Shown here: in pieces, positions 1 to 9,582 of the stretch
How the letters are laid out: each line of letters begins with the position of its first letter
Position numbering within the stretch: position 1 is the stretch's first letter
NCBI GenBank assembly: GCA_020160915.1
Contig: JAIUPK010000002.1
Span: 434,001 to 498,000, forward strand
Reading direction: 5' to 3'
Length of the DNA: 64,000 bases
Source: Actinomycetota bacterium
GTDB lineage: Bacteria > Actinomycetota > Actinomycetes > Actinomycetales > Microbacteriaceae
Position numbers and translations under genes: made by a program
The notes under the pieces: model-generated
The model's database searches: none
The model's input: only the letters and a program-made list of their open reading frames with translations
What the model was told of the DNA's origin: nothing

Positions 1-147
1 CTGGTCGCCAAGGGCGCGGTTCGCAAGAACGAGAAGGTCAAGGTTCTCGGCGACGGCGATATTGCGGTTAAGCTGAACGTTGCGGTTGACAAGGTCTCCG
101 GCTCTGCTGAGCAGAAGATCGTGGCGGCTGGCGGTTCGGTCAAGTAA
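1..147 (+). CDS. rplO: 50S ribosomal protein L15, C-terminal fragment
   Basis: The window opens inside this gene; the first 48 codons read [20 protein letters not shown] and onward to a TAA stop. The fragment is the basic, Gly/Val-rich C-terminal third of ribosomal protein L15, a large-subunit protein bound to 23S rRNA. Identification rests on this C-terminal pattern and on secY following directly, the conserved rplO-secY-adk order of the spc operon. The N-terminal part lies outside the window. Confidence 0.88.
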   Translation: MVAKGAVRKNEKVKVLGDGDIAVKLNVAVDKVSGSAEQKIVAAGGSVK

Positions 148-163
148 CTTCCTCGCGAGAGGT

Positions 164-195
164 TCGAGCGGGGCTGGAGATCCGGCCCCGCTCGA
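164..195 (+). terminator. Strong GC-rich hairpin between rplO and secY
   Basis: Arms TCGAGCGGGGC (164-174) and GCCCCGCTCGA (185-195) pair perfectly, and the inner bases extend the stem to about 14 pairs closed by an AGAT loop. Only a weak T-containing tail (CTGCTATT) follows. It may terminate partially or attenuate between the r-protein genes and secY, or protect the mRNA; the position inside an operon argues against full termination. Confidence 0.55.
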
Positions 196-224
196 CTGCT
201 ATTCCAAAGACAATCGGAGGCCTT

Positions 225-1546
<1,322 letters not shown>

Positions 1547-1550
<4 letters not shown>

Positions 1551-2140
1551 CGGCCCGCCTTCTCATAGTCGGCCCACCCGGGGCCGGTAAGGGGACGCAG
1601 GCTGCCCGCATCTCGACCGCCTTCGGCATTCCGACGATCTCGACCGGGGACATCTTCCGGTTCAACATCGCCAACGAGACCGAACTCGGCAAGCAGGTGA
1701 AGGCGATCGTCGACGGTGGTGACTACGTTCCCGACTCGCTCACCAATGCGCTCGTGACCGACCGCCTCAATGAAGCGGATGCTGCGAGCGGCTTCCTTCT
1801 CGATGGGTACCCCCGCACGACCGACCAGGTGCGGTACCTCGACGAGTTGCTCGCCTCACACGGTCACGCACTCGACGCCGTGATTCGCCTCGTGGCGGAT
1901 CAGGAGGAAGTGATCCGTCGGCTCACCAAGAGGGCAGTGGAGCAGAACCGGGTGGATGACTCCGAAGAGGCGATCCGTCATCGCCAGGAGGTCTACCAGC
2001 GCGAGACGGCACCGCTGCTCGCTATGTTCGGTGAGCGCGGGCTGCTCATCGAGGTCGACGGACTCGGTCCGGTCGACGAGGTCACGGAGCGAGTCTTCTC
2101 CGCCTTGGATGCGCGCGGCATCGCCCGACCCGATAGCTAG
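1547..2140 (+). CDS. adk: Adenylate kinase
   Basis: Interconverts ATP + AMP and 2 ADP in the cytoplasm. The product is 197 residues if it starts at the GTG overlapping the secY stop (1547), giving [18 protein letters not shown] with the Walker A loop at residues 9-17. The AMP-binding STGDIFR and DGYPRT motifs follow. The LID is the short form without a zinc finger, going directly from [14 protein letters not shown] to the [11 protein letters not shown] helix. An upstream in-frame ATG at 1418 lies inside secY and is rejected. map, which often follows adk, is absent here. Confidence 0.95.
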
Positions 2141-2197
2141 GCTCGCCGAGTTCGCTCAGCGCATACCACGCGAGTGGCGAAACGCCCGGGAATGACC

Positions 2198-2264
2198 TAA
2201 GCTTGATCTTTGGTGTTTCCGGCCGATTTTGTCGTGCCTGCAGACAGTCCCTCCCGGGATTGTC
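2198..2264 (+). promoter_or_regulatory. Putative infA promoter -10 and leader hairpin
   Basis: The 186-base adk-infA gap holds a TAAGCT box (2198-2203), a plausible -10, though no good -35 is seen 17 bases upstream. Downstream, GACAGTCCC (2243-2251) and GGGATTGTC (2256-2264) form a nine-pair stem with a TCCC loop. This would be a structured 5' leader of roughly 120 bases before infA. Function is inferred only. Confidence 0.4.
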
Positions 2265-2326
2265 CGCACAAGATTCACTTCAATCCCGCAGACCAGCGGA
2301 ACCCAACTTTTAGCGACGAAGAGGCA

Positions 2327-2548
2327 ATGGCCAAAAAAGACGGTGTCATCGAGATTGAGGGCGCAGTGGTCGAGGCTCTGCCCAACGCGATGTTTCGCGT
2401 TGAGCTGACCAACGGACACAGGGTGCTTGCTCACATCTCGGGCAAGATGCGACAGAACTACATCAGGATCCTCCCGGAGGATCGGGTGGTTGTGGAGCTG
2501 AGCCCCTATGACCTGACCCGTGGTCGGATCACTTACCGCTACAAGTAA
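2327..2548 (+). CDS. infA: Translation initiation factor IF-1
   Basis: A 73-residue OB-fold protein that occupies the ribosomal A site during initiation together with IF-2 and IF-3. The sequence begins [20 protein letters not shown] and contains the hallmark [20 protein letters not shown] stretch (here [16 protein letters not shown]), then [15 protein letters not shown] at the C terminus. Length is exactly typical. The start is the ATG at 2327 preceded by GAAGAGG; longer in-frame extensions to 2210 have no family support. It precedes rpmJ as in most actinobacteria. Confidence 0.97.
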   Translation: MAKKDGVIEIEGAVVEALPNAMFRVELTNGHRVLAHISGKMRQNYIRILPEDRVVVELSPYDLTRGRITYRYK

Positions 2549-2633
2549 CGCCCGCAAGGGCAGGAGTTCCGCTGGAAAGTAACGGCTCGCGGCATCCCGC
2601 GAGTACGAAGACAGCGAGTGCAAGGAAAAAGCA

Positions 2634-2750
2634 ATGAAGGTCAATCCCAGCGTCAAGCCGATCTGCGACCACTGCCGCGTCATCCGTCGCAACGGAAACG
2701 TCATGGTCATCTGCAAGTCGAACCCGCGCCACAAGCAGCGTCAGGGCTGA
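2634..2750 (+). CDS. rpmJ: 50S ribosomal protein L36, zinc-ribbon form
   Basis: A 38-residue protein, [20 protein letters not shown] and onward, ending RHKQRQG. Cys11, Cys14, Cys27 and His33 are all present, the CCCH zinc-binding set of the C+ type of L36, so this is the zinc-requiring paralog rather than the zinc-independent one. AAGGA (2622-2626) lies eight bases before the ATG. It sits in the conserved infA-rpmJ-rpsM order. Confidence 0.96.
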   Translation: MKVNPSVKPICDHCRVIRRNGNVMVICKSNPRHKQRQG

Positions 2751-2751
2751 T

Positions 2752-2785
2752 CTCGATACGCGGCTGACGCCGCTACTCGATCGGC
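2752..2785 (-). repeat. Intergenic palindromic repeat, family A (inverted copy)
   Basis: On the minus strand this reads ATCGAGTAGCGGCG...CAGCCGCGTATCGAGA, a GC-rich stem flanked by GAGTAGC and GTATCGA. The same design recurs at 3707-3741, 3748-3778, 50156-50184 and 60279-60307. It lies just after the rpmJ stop. It is a dispersed REP-like element; no coding capacity. Confidence 0.75.
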
Positions 2786-2803
2786 CTTACAACTGAAAAC
2801 AGA

Positions 2804-2867
2804 ACAGCACCAAGAACCGGCCCCGGCCGGGGACACCCAGGGTTGGAGGCCTTGGCACCGGTGCTGT
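2804..2867 (+). promoter_or_regulatory. Structured leader upstream of rpsM
   Basis: ACAGCACC (2804-2811) pairs with GGTGCTGT (2860-2867), and CCAAG next to the first arm can pair with CTTGG at 2851-2855, enclosing a GC-rich inner region. The structure ends 34 bases before the rpsM start codon. It could be an r-protein autoregulatory site or an mRNA stability element; no known leader family was recognised. Confidence 0.3.
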
Positions 2868-2901
2868 CCATAACCTCCACTCACTCACAGGAGAAGCCAC
2901 C

Positions 2902-3282
2902 ATGGCACGTCTAGCCGGCGTCGACATCCCGCGCGATAAGCGCGTTGAGGTCGCACTGACTTACATCTACGGTGTTGGCCGTACGAGGGCCCTCAAGACC
3001 CTCGCCGACACCGGCATCAGCGGGGAGATCCGCGTCAAGGATCTCACCGACGATCAGCTCATCGCCCTGCGCGACTACATCGAGTTGAACTTCAAGGTGG
3101 AGGGTGACCTCCGTCGCGAGGTCGCCGCCGACATCCGCCGCAAGGTCGAGATCGGCAGCTACCAGGGAATTCGCCACCGTCGCGGCCTGCCCGTGCACGG
3201 TCAGCGCACCAAGACCAACGCTCGTACCCGTAAGGGACCGAAGCGCACCGTTGCCGGCAAGAAGAAGGCAGGACGCAAGTAA
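2902..3282 (+). CDS. rpsM: 30S ribosomal protein S13
   Basis: A 126-residue small-subunit head protein contacting the P-site tRNA and forming bridges with the large subunit. It begins [20 protein letters not shown] and has the family's [21 protein letters not shown] signature near residues 93-113, then a Lys-rich tail. AGGAG (2889-2893) precedes the ATG. The TAA stop overlaps the rpsK ATG by one base (TAATG), as in a tightly coupled alpha operon. Confidence 0.97.
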   Translation: MARLAGVDIPRDKRVEVALTYIYGVGRTRALKTLADTGISGEIRVKDLTDDQLIALRDYIELNFKVEGDLRREVAADIRRKVEIGSYQGIRHRRGLPVHGQRTKTNARTRKGPKRTVAGKKKAGRK

Positions 3283-3680
3283 TGGCCGCACCGAAGGCTG
3301 CCGCGCGCAAGCCCCGCAAGAAGGAAAAGAAGAACATCGCGCTGGGCCAGGCCCACATCAAGTCGACGTTCAACAACACGATCGTTTCGATCACCGACCC
3401 GAGTGGCGCAGTCATCAGCTGGGCTTCGTCCGGTGCCGTCGGCTTCAAGGGTTCGCGCAAGTCGACCCCGTTCGCCGCCCAGCTCGCAGCGGAGTCCGCT
3501 GCCCGCCAGGCGCAGGAGCACGGCATGAAGAAGGTCGACGTCTTCGTCAAGGGACCGGGCTCGGGTCGCGAGACCGCGATCCGTTCGCTCCAGGCCGCTG
3601 GCCTCGAGGTCGGCTCGATCAACGACGTCACCCCGCAGGCGCACAACGGTTGCCGCCCGCCCAAGCGCAGAAGGGTCTAG
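3282..3680 (+). CDS. rpsK: 30S ribosomal protein S11
   Basis: A 132-residue platform protein of the small subunit. Landmarks are [20 protein letters not shown], the [18 protein letters not shown] segment, and the C-terminal [18 protein letters not shown] tail that contacts 16S rRNA. It begins [20 protein letters not shown], a basic extension normal in actinobacteria. The start overlaps the rpsM stop. rpsD, found next in many actinobacteria, is absent; a 200-base repeat-bearing gap follows instead. Confidence 0.97.
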   Translation: MAAPKAAARKPRKKEKKNIALGQAHIKSTFNNTIVSITDPSGAVISWASSGAVGFKGSRKSTPFAAQLAAESAARQAQEHGMKKVDVFVKGPGSGRETAIRSLQAAGLEVGSINDVTPQAHNGCRPPKRRRV

Positions 3681-3706
3681 CGCGCGGCGCTTGACCCCTC
3701 TGCGGG

Positions 3707-3778
3707 TCGAGTAGCGCGCCCTGTCGGCGCGCGTATCGAGACACCGGTTTCGATACGCGGCCGCGGGCCGCTACTCAA
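3707..3778. repeat. Pair of family A palindromic repeats in inverted orientation
   Basis: Copy one (3707-3741) starts TCGAGTAGCGCGCC and ends GCGTATCGAGA; copy two (3748-3778) is the reverse orientation, TTTCGATACGCGGCC to GGCCGCTACTCAA. CGGGT before and ACCCG after extend the overall inverted repeat. The pair occupies the rpsK-rpoA gap where many actinobacteria carry rpsD. Confidence 0.75.
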
Positions 3779-3840
3779 CCCGCGGCTGCACGTTCCATTC
3801 ATAACTCAACAGACCGACGGGCCAGCCACTCGTCGCATTC

Positions 3841-3862
3841 AGGTGTCAAATAGCGGACACCT
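3841..3862 (+). promoter_or_regulatory. Small hairpin just upstream of the rpoA ribosome binding site
   Basis: AGGTGTC (3841-3847) and GACACCT (3856-3862) form a perfect seven-pair stem with an eight-base loop, ending four bases before the GAAAGGA ribosome binding site (3867-3873) of rpoA. It may modulate translation of rpoA; no known regulator is implied. Confidence 0.35.
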
Positions 3863-3880
3863 CGCCGAAAGGAATCACCA

Positions 3881-4876
3881 GTGCTCATCGCACAGCGACC
3901 CACTCTTGCCGAAGAGAACATCTCCGAGTTCCGTTCACGGTTCGTCATCGAGCCCCTGGAGCCCGGTTTCGGCTACACCCTCGGTAACTCCCTCCGTCGC
4001 ACGCTGCTCTCGTCCATTCCGGGTGCTGCCGTCACGAGCATCCGCATCGATGGCGTTCTGCACGAGTTCAGCACCGTCCCCGGTGTCAAGGAGGACGTGA
4101 CCGAGGTCATCCTCAACATCAAGAACCTCGTGGTCTCCAGCGAGCACGACGAGCCGATCACCGCCTACCTGCGCAAGCAGGGCGCTGGCGAGGTCACGGC
4201 CGCCGACATCTCCGCTCCGGCGGGCGTGGAGATCCACAACCCCGAGCTGGTCATCGCCACGCTCAACGACAAGGCGAAGTTCGAGCTCGAGCTGACGATC
4301 GAGCGTGGCCGCGGCTACGTCTCGGCCACCCAGAACCGCAGCGAGTTCAGCGAGTCGGGCCAGATCCCGATCGACTCGATCTACTCGCCCGTGCTCAAGG
4401 TCACCTACCGCGTCGAGGCCACCCGCGCCGGTGAGCGCACCGACTTCGACCGCCTGGTCGTGGATGTCGAGACCAAGTCCGCGATCACCCCGCGTGACGC
4501 AGTCGCCTCGGCCGGTCGCACGCTGACGGAGCTGTTCGGTCTCGCTCGCGAGCTCAACACCGCCGCTGAGGGCATCGAGATCGGTCCTGCACCGGTCGAC
4601 GCCGTGCTCTCCAGCGAGCTCAGCATGCCGATCGAAGACCTCGACCTGAGCGTGCGCAGCTACAACTGCCTCAAGCGTGAGGGCATCAACACCGTGAGCG
4701 AGCTCGTGGCTCTGTCGGAGACGCAACTCATGAACATCCGCAACTTCGGCCAGAAGTCGGTCGACGAGGTGAAGGACAAGCTGGTCGAGATGGGTCTGTC
4801 GCTCAAGGACAGCGTGCCCGGCTTCGACGGTGCGCACTTCTACGGCGGCTACGACGACGACGAGACCAACGCGTAG
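3881..4876 (+). CDS. rpoA: DNA-directed RNA polymerase subunit alpha
   Basis: Assembles the polymerase core and, through its C-terminal domain, contacts UP elements and activators. The 331-residue product has the N-terminal assembly domain with [25 protein letters not shown] near residue 30, and the C-terminal domain from about residue 245 with [24 protein letters not shown] start at 3881 is used, with GAAAGGA seven bases upstream; LIAQRPTL follows as in relatives. The tail ([11 protein letters not shown]) is acidic. It is followed by rplQ. Confidence 0.97.
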   Translation: MLIAQRPTLAEENISEFRSRFVIEPLEPGFGYTLGNSLRRTLLSSIPGAAVTSIRIDGVLHEFSTVPGVKEDVTEVILNIKNLVVSSEHDEPITAYLRKQGAGEVTAADISAPAGVEIHNPELVIATLNDKAKFELELTIERGRGYVSATQNRSEFSESGQIPIDSIYSPVLKVTYRVEATRAGERTDFDRLVVDVETKSAITPRDAVASAGRTLTELFGLARELNTAAEGIEIGPAPVDAVLSSELSMPIEDLDLSVRSYNCLKREGINTVSELVALSETQLMNIRNFGQKSVDEVKDKLVEMGLSLKDSVPGFDGAHFYGGYDDDETNA

Positions 4877-4913
4877 GCGTTAGCCACCGCGTTCTAGCAA
4901 GAGAGACACGACA

Positions 4914-5522
4914 ATGCCCACACCCACCAAGGGACCCCGCCTCGGCGGAGGACCGGCCCACGAGCGGCTGCTGCTCGCGAACCTGGCCGCGGCCCTGTTC
5001 ACCCACAAGTCGATCAAGACGACCGAGACGAAGGCGAAGCGCCTGCGTCCGGTCGCCGAGCGACTGATCACCTTCGCCAAGCGCGGCGACCTGCACGCCC
5101 GTCGCCGGGTTCTTGCCGTCATCGGCGACAAGAACGTCGTGCACGAGCTGTTCGCCGAGATCGCGCCGCTGGTCGAGCACCGTGAGGGCGGCTACACCCG
5201 CATCACGAAGCTCGGCTTCCGCAAGGGTGACAACGCGTCGATGGTGCAGATCGAGCTCGTGCTCGAGCCCGTGAACCCGAAGCAGAAGAGTGCGAAGAAG
5301 ACCGCCGCCGCAGCCAAGTCGACCGGTGAGGCGGCACCTGCCGCAGCCAAGTCGACCGAGTCCGTCGCCGAGATCGAGGAGGAGGCCGCCGAGTCGACCG
5401 AGTCCGTCGAGAACGAGACAGTCGCCGCCGAGGTCGCCGACGCTGACGCCGAGGTCGCTGCCGAGGCTCCCGCCGCTGAGGCTGACGCGGCCGACGAGGC
5501 TCCTGCAGAGGACGCCAAGTAG
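4914..5522 (+). CDS. rplQ: 50S ribosomal protein L17 with long acidic C-terminal extension
   Basis: The first 120 residues are canonical L17 ([43 protein letters not shown]). From about residue 120 to 202 there is a low-complexity Ala/Glu/Lys/Ser tail with repeated [14 protein letters not shown] and [16 protein letters not shown] runs. Ordinary L17 ends near residue 120-130, so the protein is roughly 80 residues longer than usual; such tails are common in actinobacterial r-proteins. Last gene of the alpha operon, directly followed by a strong hairpin. Confidence 0.95.
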   Translation: MPTPTKGPRLGGGPAHERLLLANLAAALFTHKSIKTTETKAKRLRPVAERLITFAKRGDLHARRRVLAVIGDKNVVHELFAEIAPLVEHREGGYTRITKLGFRKGDNASMVQIELVLEPVNPKQKSAKKTAAAAKSTGEAAPAAAKSTESVAEIEEEAAESTESVENETVAAEVADADAEVAAEAPAAEADAADEAPAEDAK

Positions 5523-5541
5523 CACGTTTCGCAACAGATTC

Positions 5542-5569
5542 AGAGCCCCGCGGTCTACCGCGGGGCTCT
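5542..5569 (+). terminator. Intrinsic terminator of the alpha operon
   Basis: AGAGCCCCGCGG (5542-5553), loop TCTA, CCGCGGGGCTCT (5558-5569): a perfect twelve-pair stem with a four-base loop, followed by ACTGTTT. It closes the ribosomal operon. The tail TACTGT (5569-5574) doubles as a candidate -10 box for the next gene. Confidence 0.85.
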
Positions 5570-5580
5570 ACTGTTTAACG

Positions 5581-6603
5581 GTGGATCAGCTGCCCCTGAG
5601 AGAGCGTGTCACCGCCCCGGACGTCGCACTGCCAACCGGAGACGGCGGCGTGACCTGGCGCGCAGCCACCGAGGCGGACATCGATGCGATTCTCGACTGC
5701 GAGCAGGAGATCTCGGCAGCCGATCACCCGCACTACATGACGATCCGCGAGGAGCTCGAGGAGGACTTCGAGCACAGCTACGTCGACCTGGCTCGCGACA
5801 CCGCCGTGGCCTTCGACGCCGACGGCCGTGTGCTGGCGTGGGGTCTCGTGCTCGAGCCGCCGGGGCAGGAGACGCTCGTGCGCGAGATCCTTGCGGGCGG
5901 CGTGCGTCCGTCTGAGCGCGGGCGAGGGCTCGGGCGGGTTCTGCTGCAGTGGCAGATCGCGCGCGGCACTGAGCGGCTCGCGGCATCCGATCGCACACTG
6001 CCGGGCTGGCTCATGACGTTCGTCGACAAACGGGTGGATGCCGCCGAGCGCCTCTTCGTGCGCTCCGGGCTGTCTGCCTCGCGCTACTTCCTCGAGCTGC
6101 GCCGCGATCTCGCAGAGCCGGTGCCCACGATCGCACTGGACCCGCAACTCACCCTCGTGCCATTCTCCGCCGCGCTGTCCGAGGCGGCGCGGGTCGCCCG
6201 CAATGAGTCGTTCCGCGATCACTGGGGCAGCCAGCCGATGACCGACGAGCAGTGGGTCTCATTCACGGGGCGCTCCACGTTCCGGCCCGACCTGTCGTTC
6301 CTCGCGGTCGCCGACGACGGCACCGTCGCCGGTTTCGTGCTCTCGAGCGTGAGCGAGGCCGACTGGCCCGGCCAGGGGTTCAGCTCCGCCTACCTCGACC
6401 TCGTCGGCGTCACCCGGCAGTGGCGCAAGCGTGGGATCGCCGCGGCGCTGCTCGCCCACACCCTCGGGGCGGTCAAGGCCGCCGGGCTCGACAAGGCGGT
6501 TCTCGATGTCGACTCCGACAGTCCGACGGGCGCTCTGGGCCTCTATACGCGGGTCGGGTTCACCGAGTCGAACACGAGCGTCAACTTCACGAAGGTGTTC
6601 TAG
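5581..6603 (+). CDS. Tandem GNAT-family N-acetyltransferase
   Basis: A 340-residue protein with two GNAT halves, as in the mycothiol synthase-like and Eis-like groups. The N-terminal half carries the acetyl-CoA loop RPSERGRGLGRVLLQ around residue 107; the C-terminal half has TRQWRKRGIAAALLAHT near residue 280 and ends LYTRVGFTESNTSVNFTKVF. Both halves keep the Q/R-x-x-G-x-G/A pyrophosphate-binding pattern. Start is the GTG at 5581, six bases after TACTGT, which implies a leaderless mRNA. Substrate is unknown. It shares a CTAG stop with the convergent acyltransferase gene. Confidence 0.8.
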   Translation: MDQLPLRERVTAPDVALPTGDGGVTWRAATEADIDAILDCEQEISAADHPHYMTIREELEEDFEHSYVDLARDTAVAFDADGRVLAWGLVLEPPGQETLVREILAGGVRPSERGRGLGRVLLQWQIARGTERLAASDRTLPGWLMTFVDKRVDAAERLFVRSGLSASRYFLELRRDLAEPVPTIALDPQLTLVPFSAALSEAARVARNESFRDHWGSQPMTDEQWVSFTGRSTFRPDLSFLAVADDGTVAGFVLSSVSEADWPGQGFSSAYLDLVGVTRQWRKRGIAAALLAHTLGAVKAAGLDKAVLDVDSDSPTGALGLYTRVGFTESNTSVNFTKVF

Positions 6604-8456
6604 GCAGGCCGGTTCACGTGCCGGTAGTCGCTGTCGTCGAGCAGTGGCGGCAGCTCGGCGAGGCGCTGGAGCGCGTCGCAGATCGAGCCGACGTAGATTC
6701 CGCCGGTGAGCGGGCCACCGGGATGCACCTGGTCGCTGGCCAGTTCGTCGATGCTCGGAGCAATGGCATCATGCCAGTTGGCGAGTTCCACTGAGCGTTC
6801 TCGACGCGAGAAGTCGGCGAGGGTTGCGTTTCCGATGGGTATCCAGTCCCGGGGTGCCTGACCGTTGACGAACACCACGAGCGTCGATGGGCCGACGATG
6901 TCGACAACGGCCTGGAGGTCGGCGGGGTCGACATCGCCGTTGGTCGCGAGTCCGATGACCAGGATGGGTCGCAGGGCGCCCGAGGAGACGACCGCCTGGA
7001 CGAGGTCGGGCGCCGTCCACATCGACCTCGACACCTGCGCATCGATCACGATTCCCGGGAACCGCTCCTGCAGCCAGGGCGAGGCCGCCAACATGACGGA
7101 GTCGCCGATCGCGTAGATCTGCTCCCCGCTCGGCAACGGCGTGGGTCGACCGGGGCCGGCGTGCAGCGCCCGCGCGGTGGCCGCGGCATCGATCGCCGCC
7201 TGCCCCTGCTCGATCGCCAGCTGCGCGGTGCTCTTGCCCGGATCCCGAGCGACGCCCGCTCCCGTCAGCACGAGAGCCCCGACGGCCGCCACGGCGACGG
7301 CACCAGCGACAACCCGCCTGCCCCTGCCAGAGATGGATGCCACGGCCCCCCGAAAGCCGAGCTGTCGCACCGGCAGCTCCAGCCAACGGTACGAGGCCCA
7401 CGATGCGGCGACCGTGACGGCAAGCGCTGCGGAGGGTGCCACCCACCACGGCGCATCCACAGGCAGTGCCGCGACGAACAGCACCAGCACGGGCCAGTGC
7501 CAGAGATACAGACCGTAGGAGCGCTCGCCGACCCAGCGCAGCGGAGCGATGTCGAGGCCCCGCCCGAGCCAGGAGCCGGGGCTGATGGCGCCCGCGATGG
7601 CGAGAGCGGTGAGGGCGGCCACGAGCGCCAGTCCACCGCGCGTGACGAACGGGTCGTCGGGTGCCATGGCCAGCGCGAGGGCGATGAGCGCGCCCGCGGC
7701 GGCGGCGCCGATGAGCGCGAGGGTGCGCGATAGCCAGCGGGCGGGCATCCGGCCCTCGATGGCGATGGCGACCGCCGCACCCAGAGCCAACCCGAAGCTG
7801 TGGGTGTCGGTGCCGTAGTAGACGCGGGTGGCGTCGCCGGGCGGCGTGAACAGCAGCGCCATCGCCACGGCCGATGAGATCGCGAGCAGCGACACGATGA
7901 CCACTCGGAGCCAGCGCCAGCGAACGAACATCAGCAGGATCAGCAGCCCGGGCCACAGGAGATAGAACTGCTCCTCGACGGCCAGTGACCACAGGTTGCG
8001 GAACAGTTCGGGGCTGGTGGTCGCGAAGTAGCTCGTGCCCTGCACGATGTAGAGCCAGTTGCTGCTGAAGGTCGCGGCCCCGATCACCTGCGATCCGAGA
8101 TGCACGAGCACGTCCCCGCCGATGACGGCGGCGGCCGCCCCGCAGGTCAGCACGACCACGGCGAGGGCCGGGAGCAGTCGGCGGGCACGCCGCAGCCAGA
8201 ACCGGGGAACGGACACGCGACCGGTGCGAGAGCGCTCGCGCAGCAGAAGAGTAGTTATCAGGAAGCCGCTGATGACGAAGAAGACATCGACGCCGAGATA
8301 GCCGCCGGGGGCGGCTGCCGGCACGAAATGGAAGGCGATGACCACGATCACGGCGATCGCGCGCAGCCCGTCGAGCCCGGGGAGCCTACGCTGAACCGGC
8401 GCTTCCGGGCGACTCGGAATCGTGGCGCTGCGATCGGAACTCTGTGCGGTGCTCAT
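6600..8456 (-). CDS. OafA/YrhL-type membrane acyltransferase with SGNH-like C-terminal domain
   Basis: A 618-residue integral membrane acyltransferase 3 protein that would transfer acyl (often acetyl) groups to cell-envelope glycans. The N-terminal 40-360 region has about ten hydrophobic segments and the family motifs LPGLDGLRAIAV, FVISGFLITTLLLRE and FWLRRARRLLPAL. After a single late segment, residues 440-618 form an extracytoplasmic SGNH-hydrolase-like domain: block I IGDSVMLA, a GLATNGD block and a late D-x-x-H-like DQVHPGG. The start ATG at 8456 has GGATGAG upstream. The stop overlaps the convergent GNAT gene by four bases. Substrate cannot be told from sequence. Confidence 0.88.
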   Translation of the reverse strand: MSTAQSSDRSATIPSRPEAPVQRRLPGLDGLRAIAVIVVIAFHFVPAAAPGGYLGVDVFFVISGFLITTLLLRERSRTGRVSVPRFWLRRARRLLPALAVVVLTCGAAAAVIGGDVLVHLGSQVIGAATFSSNWLYIVQGTSYFATTSPELFRNLWSLAVEEQFYLLWPGLLILLMFVRWRWLRVVIVSLLAISSAVAMALLFTPPGDATRVYYGTDTHSFGLALGAAVAIAIEGRMPARWLSRTLALIGAAAAGALIALALAMAPDDPFVTRGGLALVAALTALAIAGAISPGSWLGRGLDIAPLRWVGERSYGLYLWHWPVLVLFVAALPVDAPWWVAPSAALAVTVAASWASYRWLELPVRQLGFRGAVASISGRGRRVVAGAVAVAAVGALVLTGAGVARDPGKSTAQLAIEQGQAAIDAAATARALHAGPGRPTPLPSGEQIYAIGDSVMLAASPWLQERFPGIVIDAQVSRSMWTAPDLVQAVVSSGALRPILVIGLATNGDVDPADLQAVVDIVGPSTLVVFVNGQAPRDWIPIGNATLADFSRRERSVELANWHDAIAPSIDELASDQVHPGGPLTGGIYVGSICDALQRLAELPPLLDDSDYRHVNRPA

Positions 8457-8490
8457 GGCTCATCCGTCATCAAGCCTAGACTTGGCAGCC

Positions 8491-9369
8491 GTGACCGACG
8501 AGCCGACCGACGAGGATCGCACCCGCCTGCGCCTCGATATCGCCTACGACGGCAGCGGGTTCACGGGCTGGGCGAAGCAGCCCGGCATCCGAACAGTGCA
8601 GGGCGAGCTCGAGGCGGCATTGGCCACCGTCTTCCGCCGTCACGGTGAGCCCCCGATGCTCACGGTCGCCGGTCGCACCGACGCCGGGGTGCACGCAACC
8701 GGTCAGGTCGCGCACCTCGATCTCGGCCCGGCTCAGCTCTCCCACCTGCGAATACCGCACGGCAAGGGCCCGCTTGAGCCCACGGCGGTGCTGGCAAAAC
8801 GGCTCAACGGCATCGCGGGGCTGAGGTCGGACGTCTACGTGTCGCGCGTGAGCATCGCACCCCCGGGATTCGACGCGCGGTTCTCCCCGATCTGGCGCCG
8901 CTACGAGTACCGCATCGCGGATGCCCGCGCCGAGCGCAACCCGCTGCTTCGCGGTCACACGCTCTGGTACCCCGCGGCGCTCGACGAGCAGCGCATGGTT
9001 GATGCCGCCAACGAGCTGCTGGGGCTGCACGACTGGGCAGCGTACTGCCGACCCCGCGAGGGCGCGACCACCATCCGCGAGCTCCAGGCCTTCAGCTGGG
9101 ATCGCGACGACACGGGCGTGCTCATCGCGCGCCTTCAGGCTGATGCGTTCTGCCACAGCATGGTGCGGGCGCTGGTCGGCGCTGCTGTGTCGGTCGGTGA
9201 GGGCAAGCTGGCGGGCGACCGGCTCACGGGCATCCGTGACGAGGCCCAGCGCACCAGCGAGTTCAAGGTGATGCCCGCCCACGGGCTGACGCTCGTCGAG
9301 GTCGGCTACCCGGATGACGCGGCTCTCGCCGCTCGCGCCGAGCAGACTCGCGCTCGCCGGGAGCGGTGA
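8491..9369 (+). CDS. truA: tRNA pseudouridine(38-40) synthase
   Basis: Isomerises U38-U40 in the anticodon stem-loop of tRNAs. The 292-residue product shows RLRLDIAYDGSGFTGWAKQP at residues 12-31 and the catalytic motif AGRTDAGVHA with nucleophile Asp64; DWAAYCRPREGATTIREL and a C-terminal SMVRALVGAAVSVGEG follow. The GTG at 8491 is preferred: it lies eight bases after TAGACT (8477-8482), suggesting leaderless expression, and an earlier ATG (8455) would overlap the divergent acyltransferase start. The TGA stop is part of an intergenic repeat unit. Confidence 0.94.
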   Translation: MTDEPTDEDRTRLRLDIAYDGSGFTGWAKQPGIRTVQGELEAALATVFRRHGEPPMLTVAGRTDAGVHATGQVAHLDLGPAQLSHLRIPHGKGPLEPTAVLAKRLNGIAGLRSDVYVSRVSIAPPGFDARFSPIWRRYEYRIADARAERNPLLRGHTLWYPAALDEQRMVDAANELLGLHDWAAYCRPREGATTIRELQAFSWDRDDTGVLIARLQADAFCHSMVRALVGAAVSVGEGKLAGDRLTGIRDEAQRTSEFKVMPAHGLTLVEVGYPDDAALAARAEQTRARRER

Positions 9370-9427
9370 TCGAGCCCCGGGGTCGGTGATCGAGCCCCGG
9401 GAGCGGTGATCGAGCCCGTCGAGATCC
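9361..9427 (+). repeat. Three 20-base tandem units of repeat family B
   Basis: Units at 9361-9380, 9381-9400 and 9401-9420 share the core CGGTGATCGAGCCC; the last continues CGTCGAGATC, matching copies at 22131-22224 and 50192-50218. The first unit contains the truA stop codon (TGA, 9367-9369). No coding capacity. Confidence 0.85.
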
Positions 9428-9429
9428 GT

Positions 9430-9458
9430 TTGACGGGCATCCGTGGGTCGACTAGTCT
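9430..9458 (+). promoter_or_regulatory. Sigma-A type promoter of rplM-rpsI
   Basis: TTGACG (9430-9435) and TAGTCT (9453-9458) are separated by exactly 17 bases, a near-consensus housekeeping promoter. Transcription would start near 9465, giving a leader of about 118 bases before rplM that contains a small TTCTG-GATGA-CAGAA hairpin. The leader might be an L13-type autoregulatory region, but none was recognised. Confidence 0.75.
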
Positions 9459-9582
9459 TACGAGGTTGTGTTCGCCACGAGTGCGACGCACGGTTGAGCC
9501 CTCCACCGCTTGTGTTCTGGATGACAGAACCGGCACCGGAGCGGGATTCACGAACTCCTCGACAAAAGAAAGCAGTACTTCT

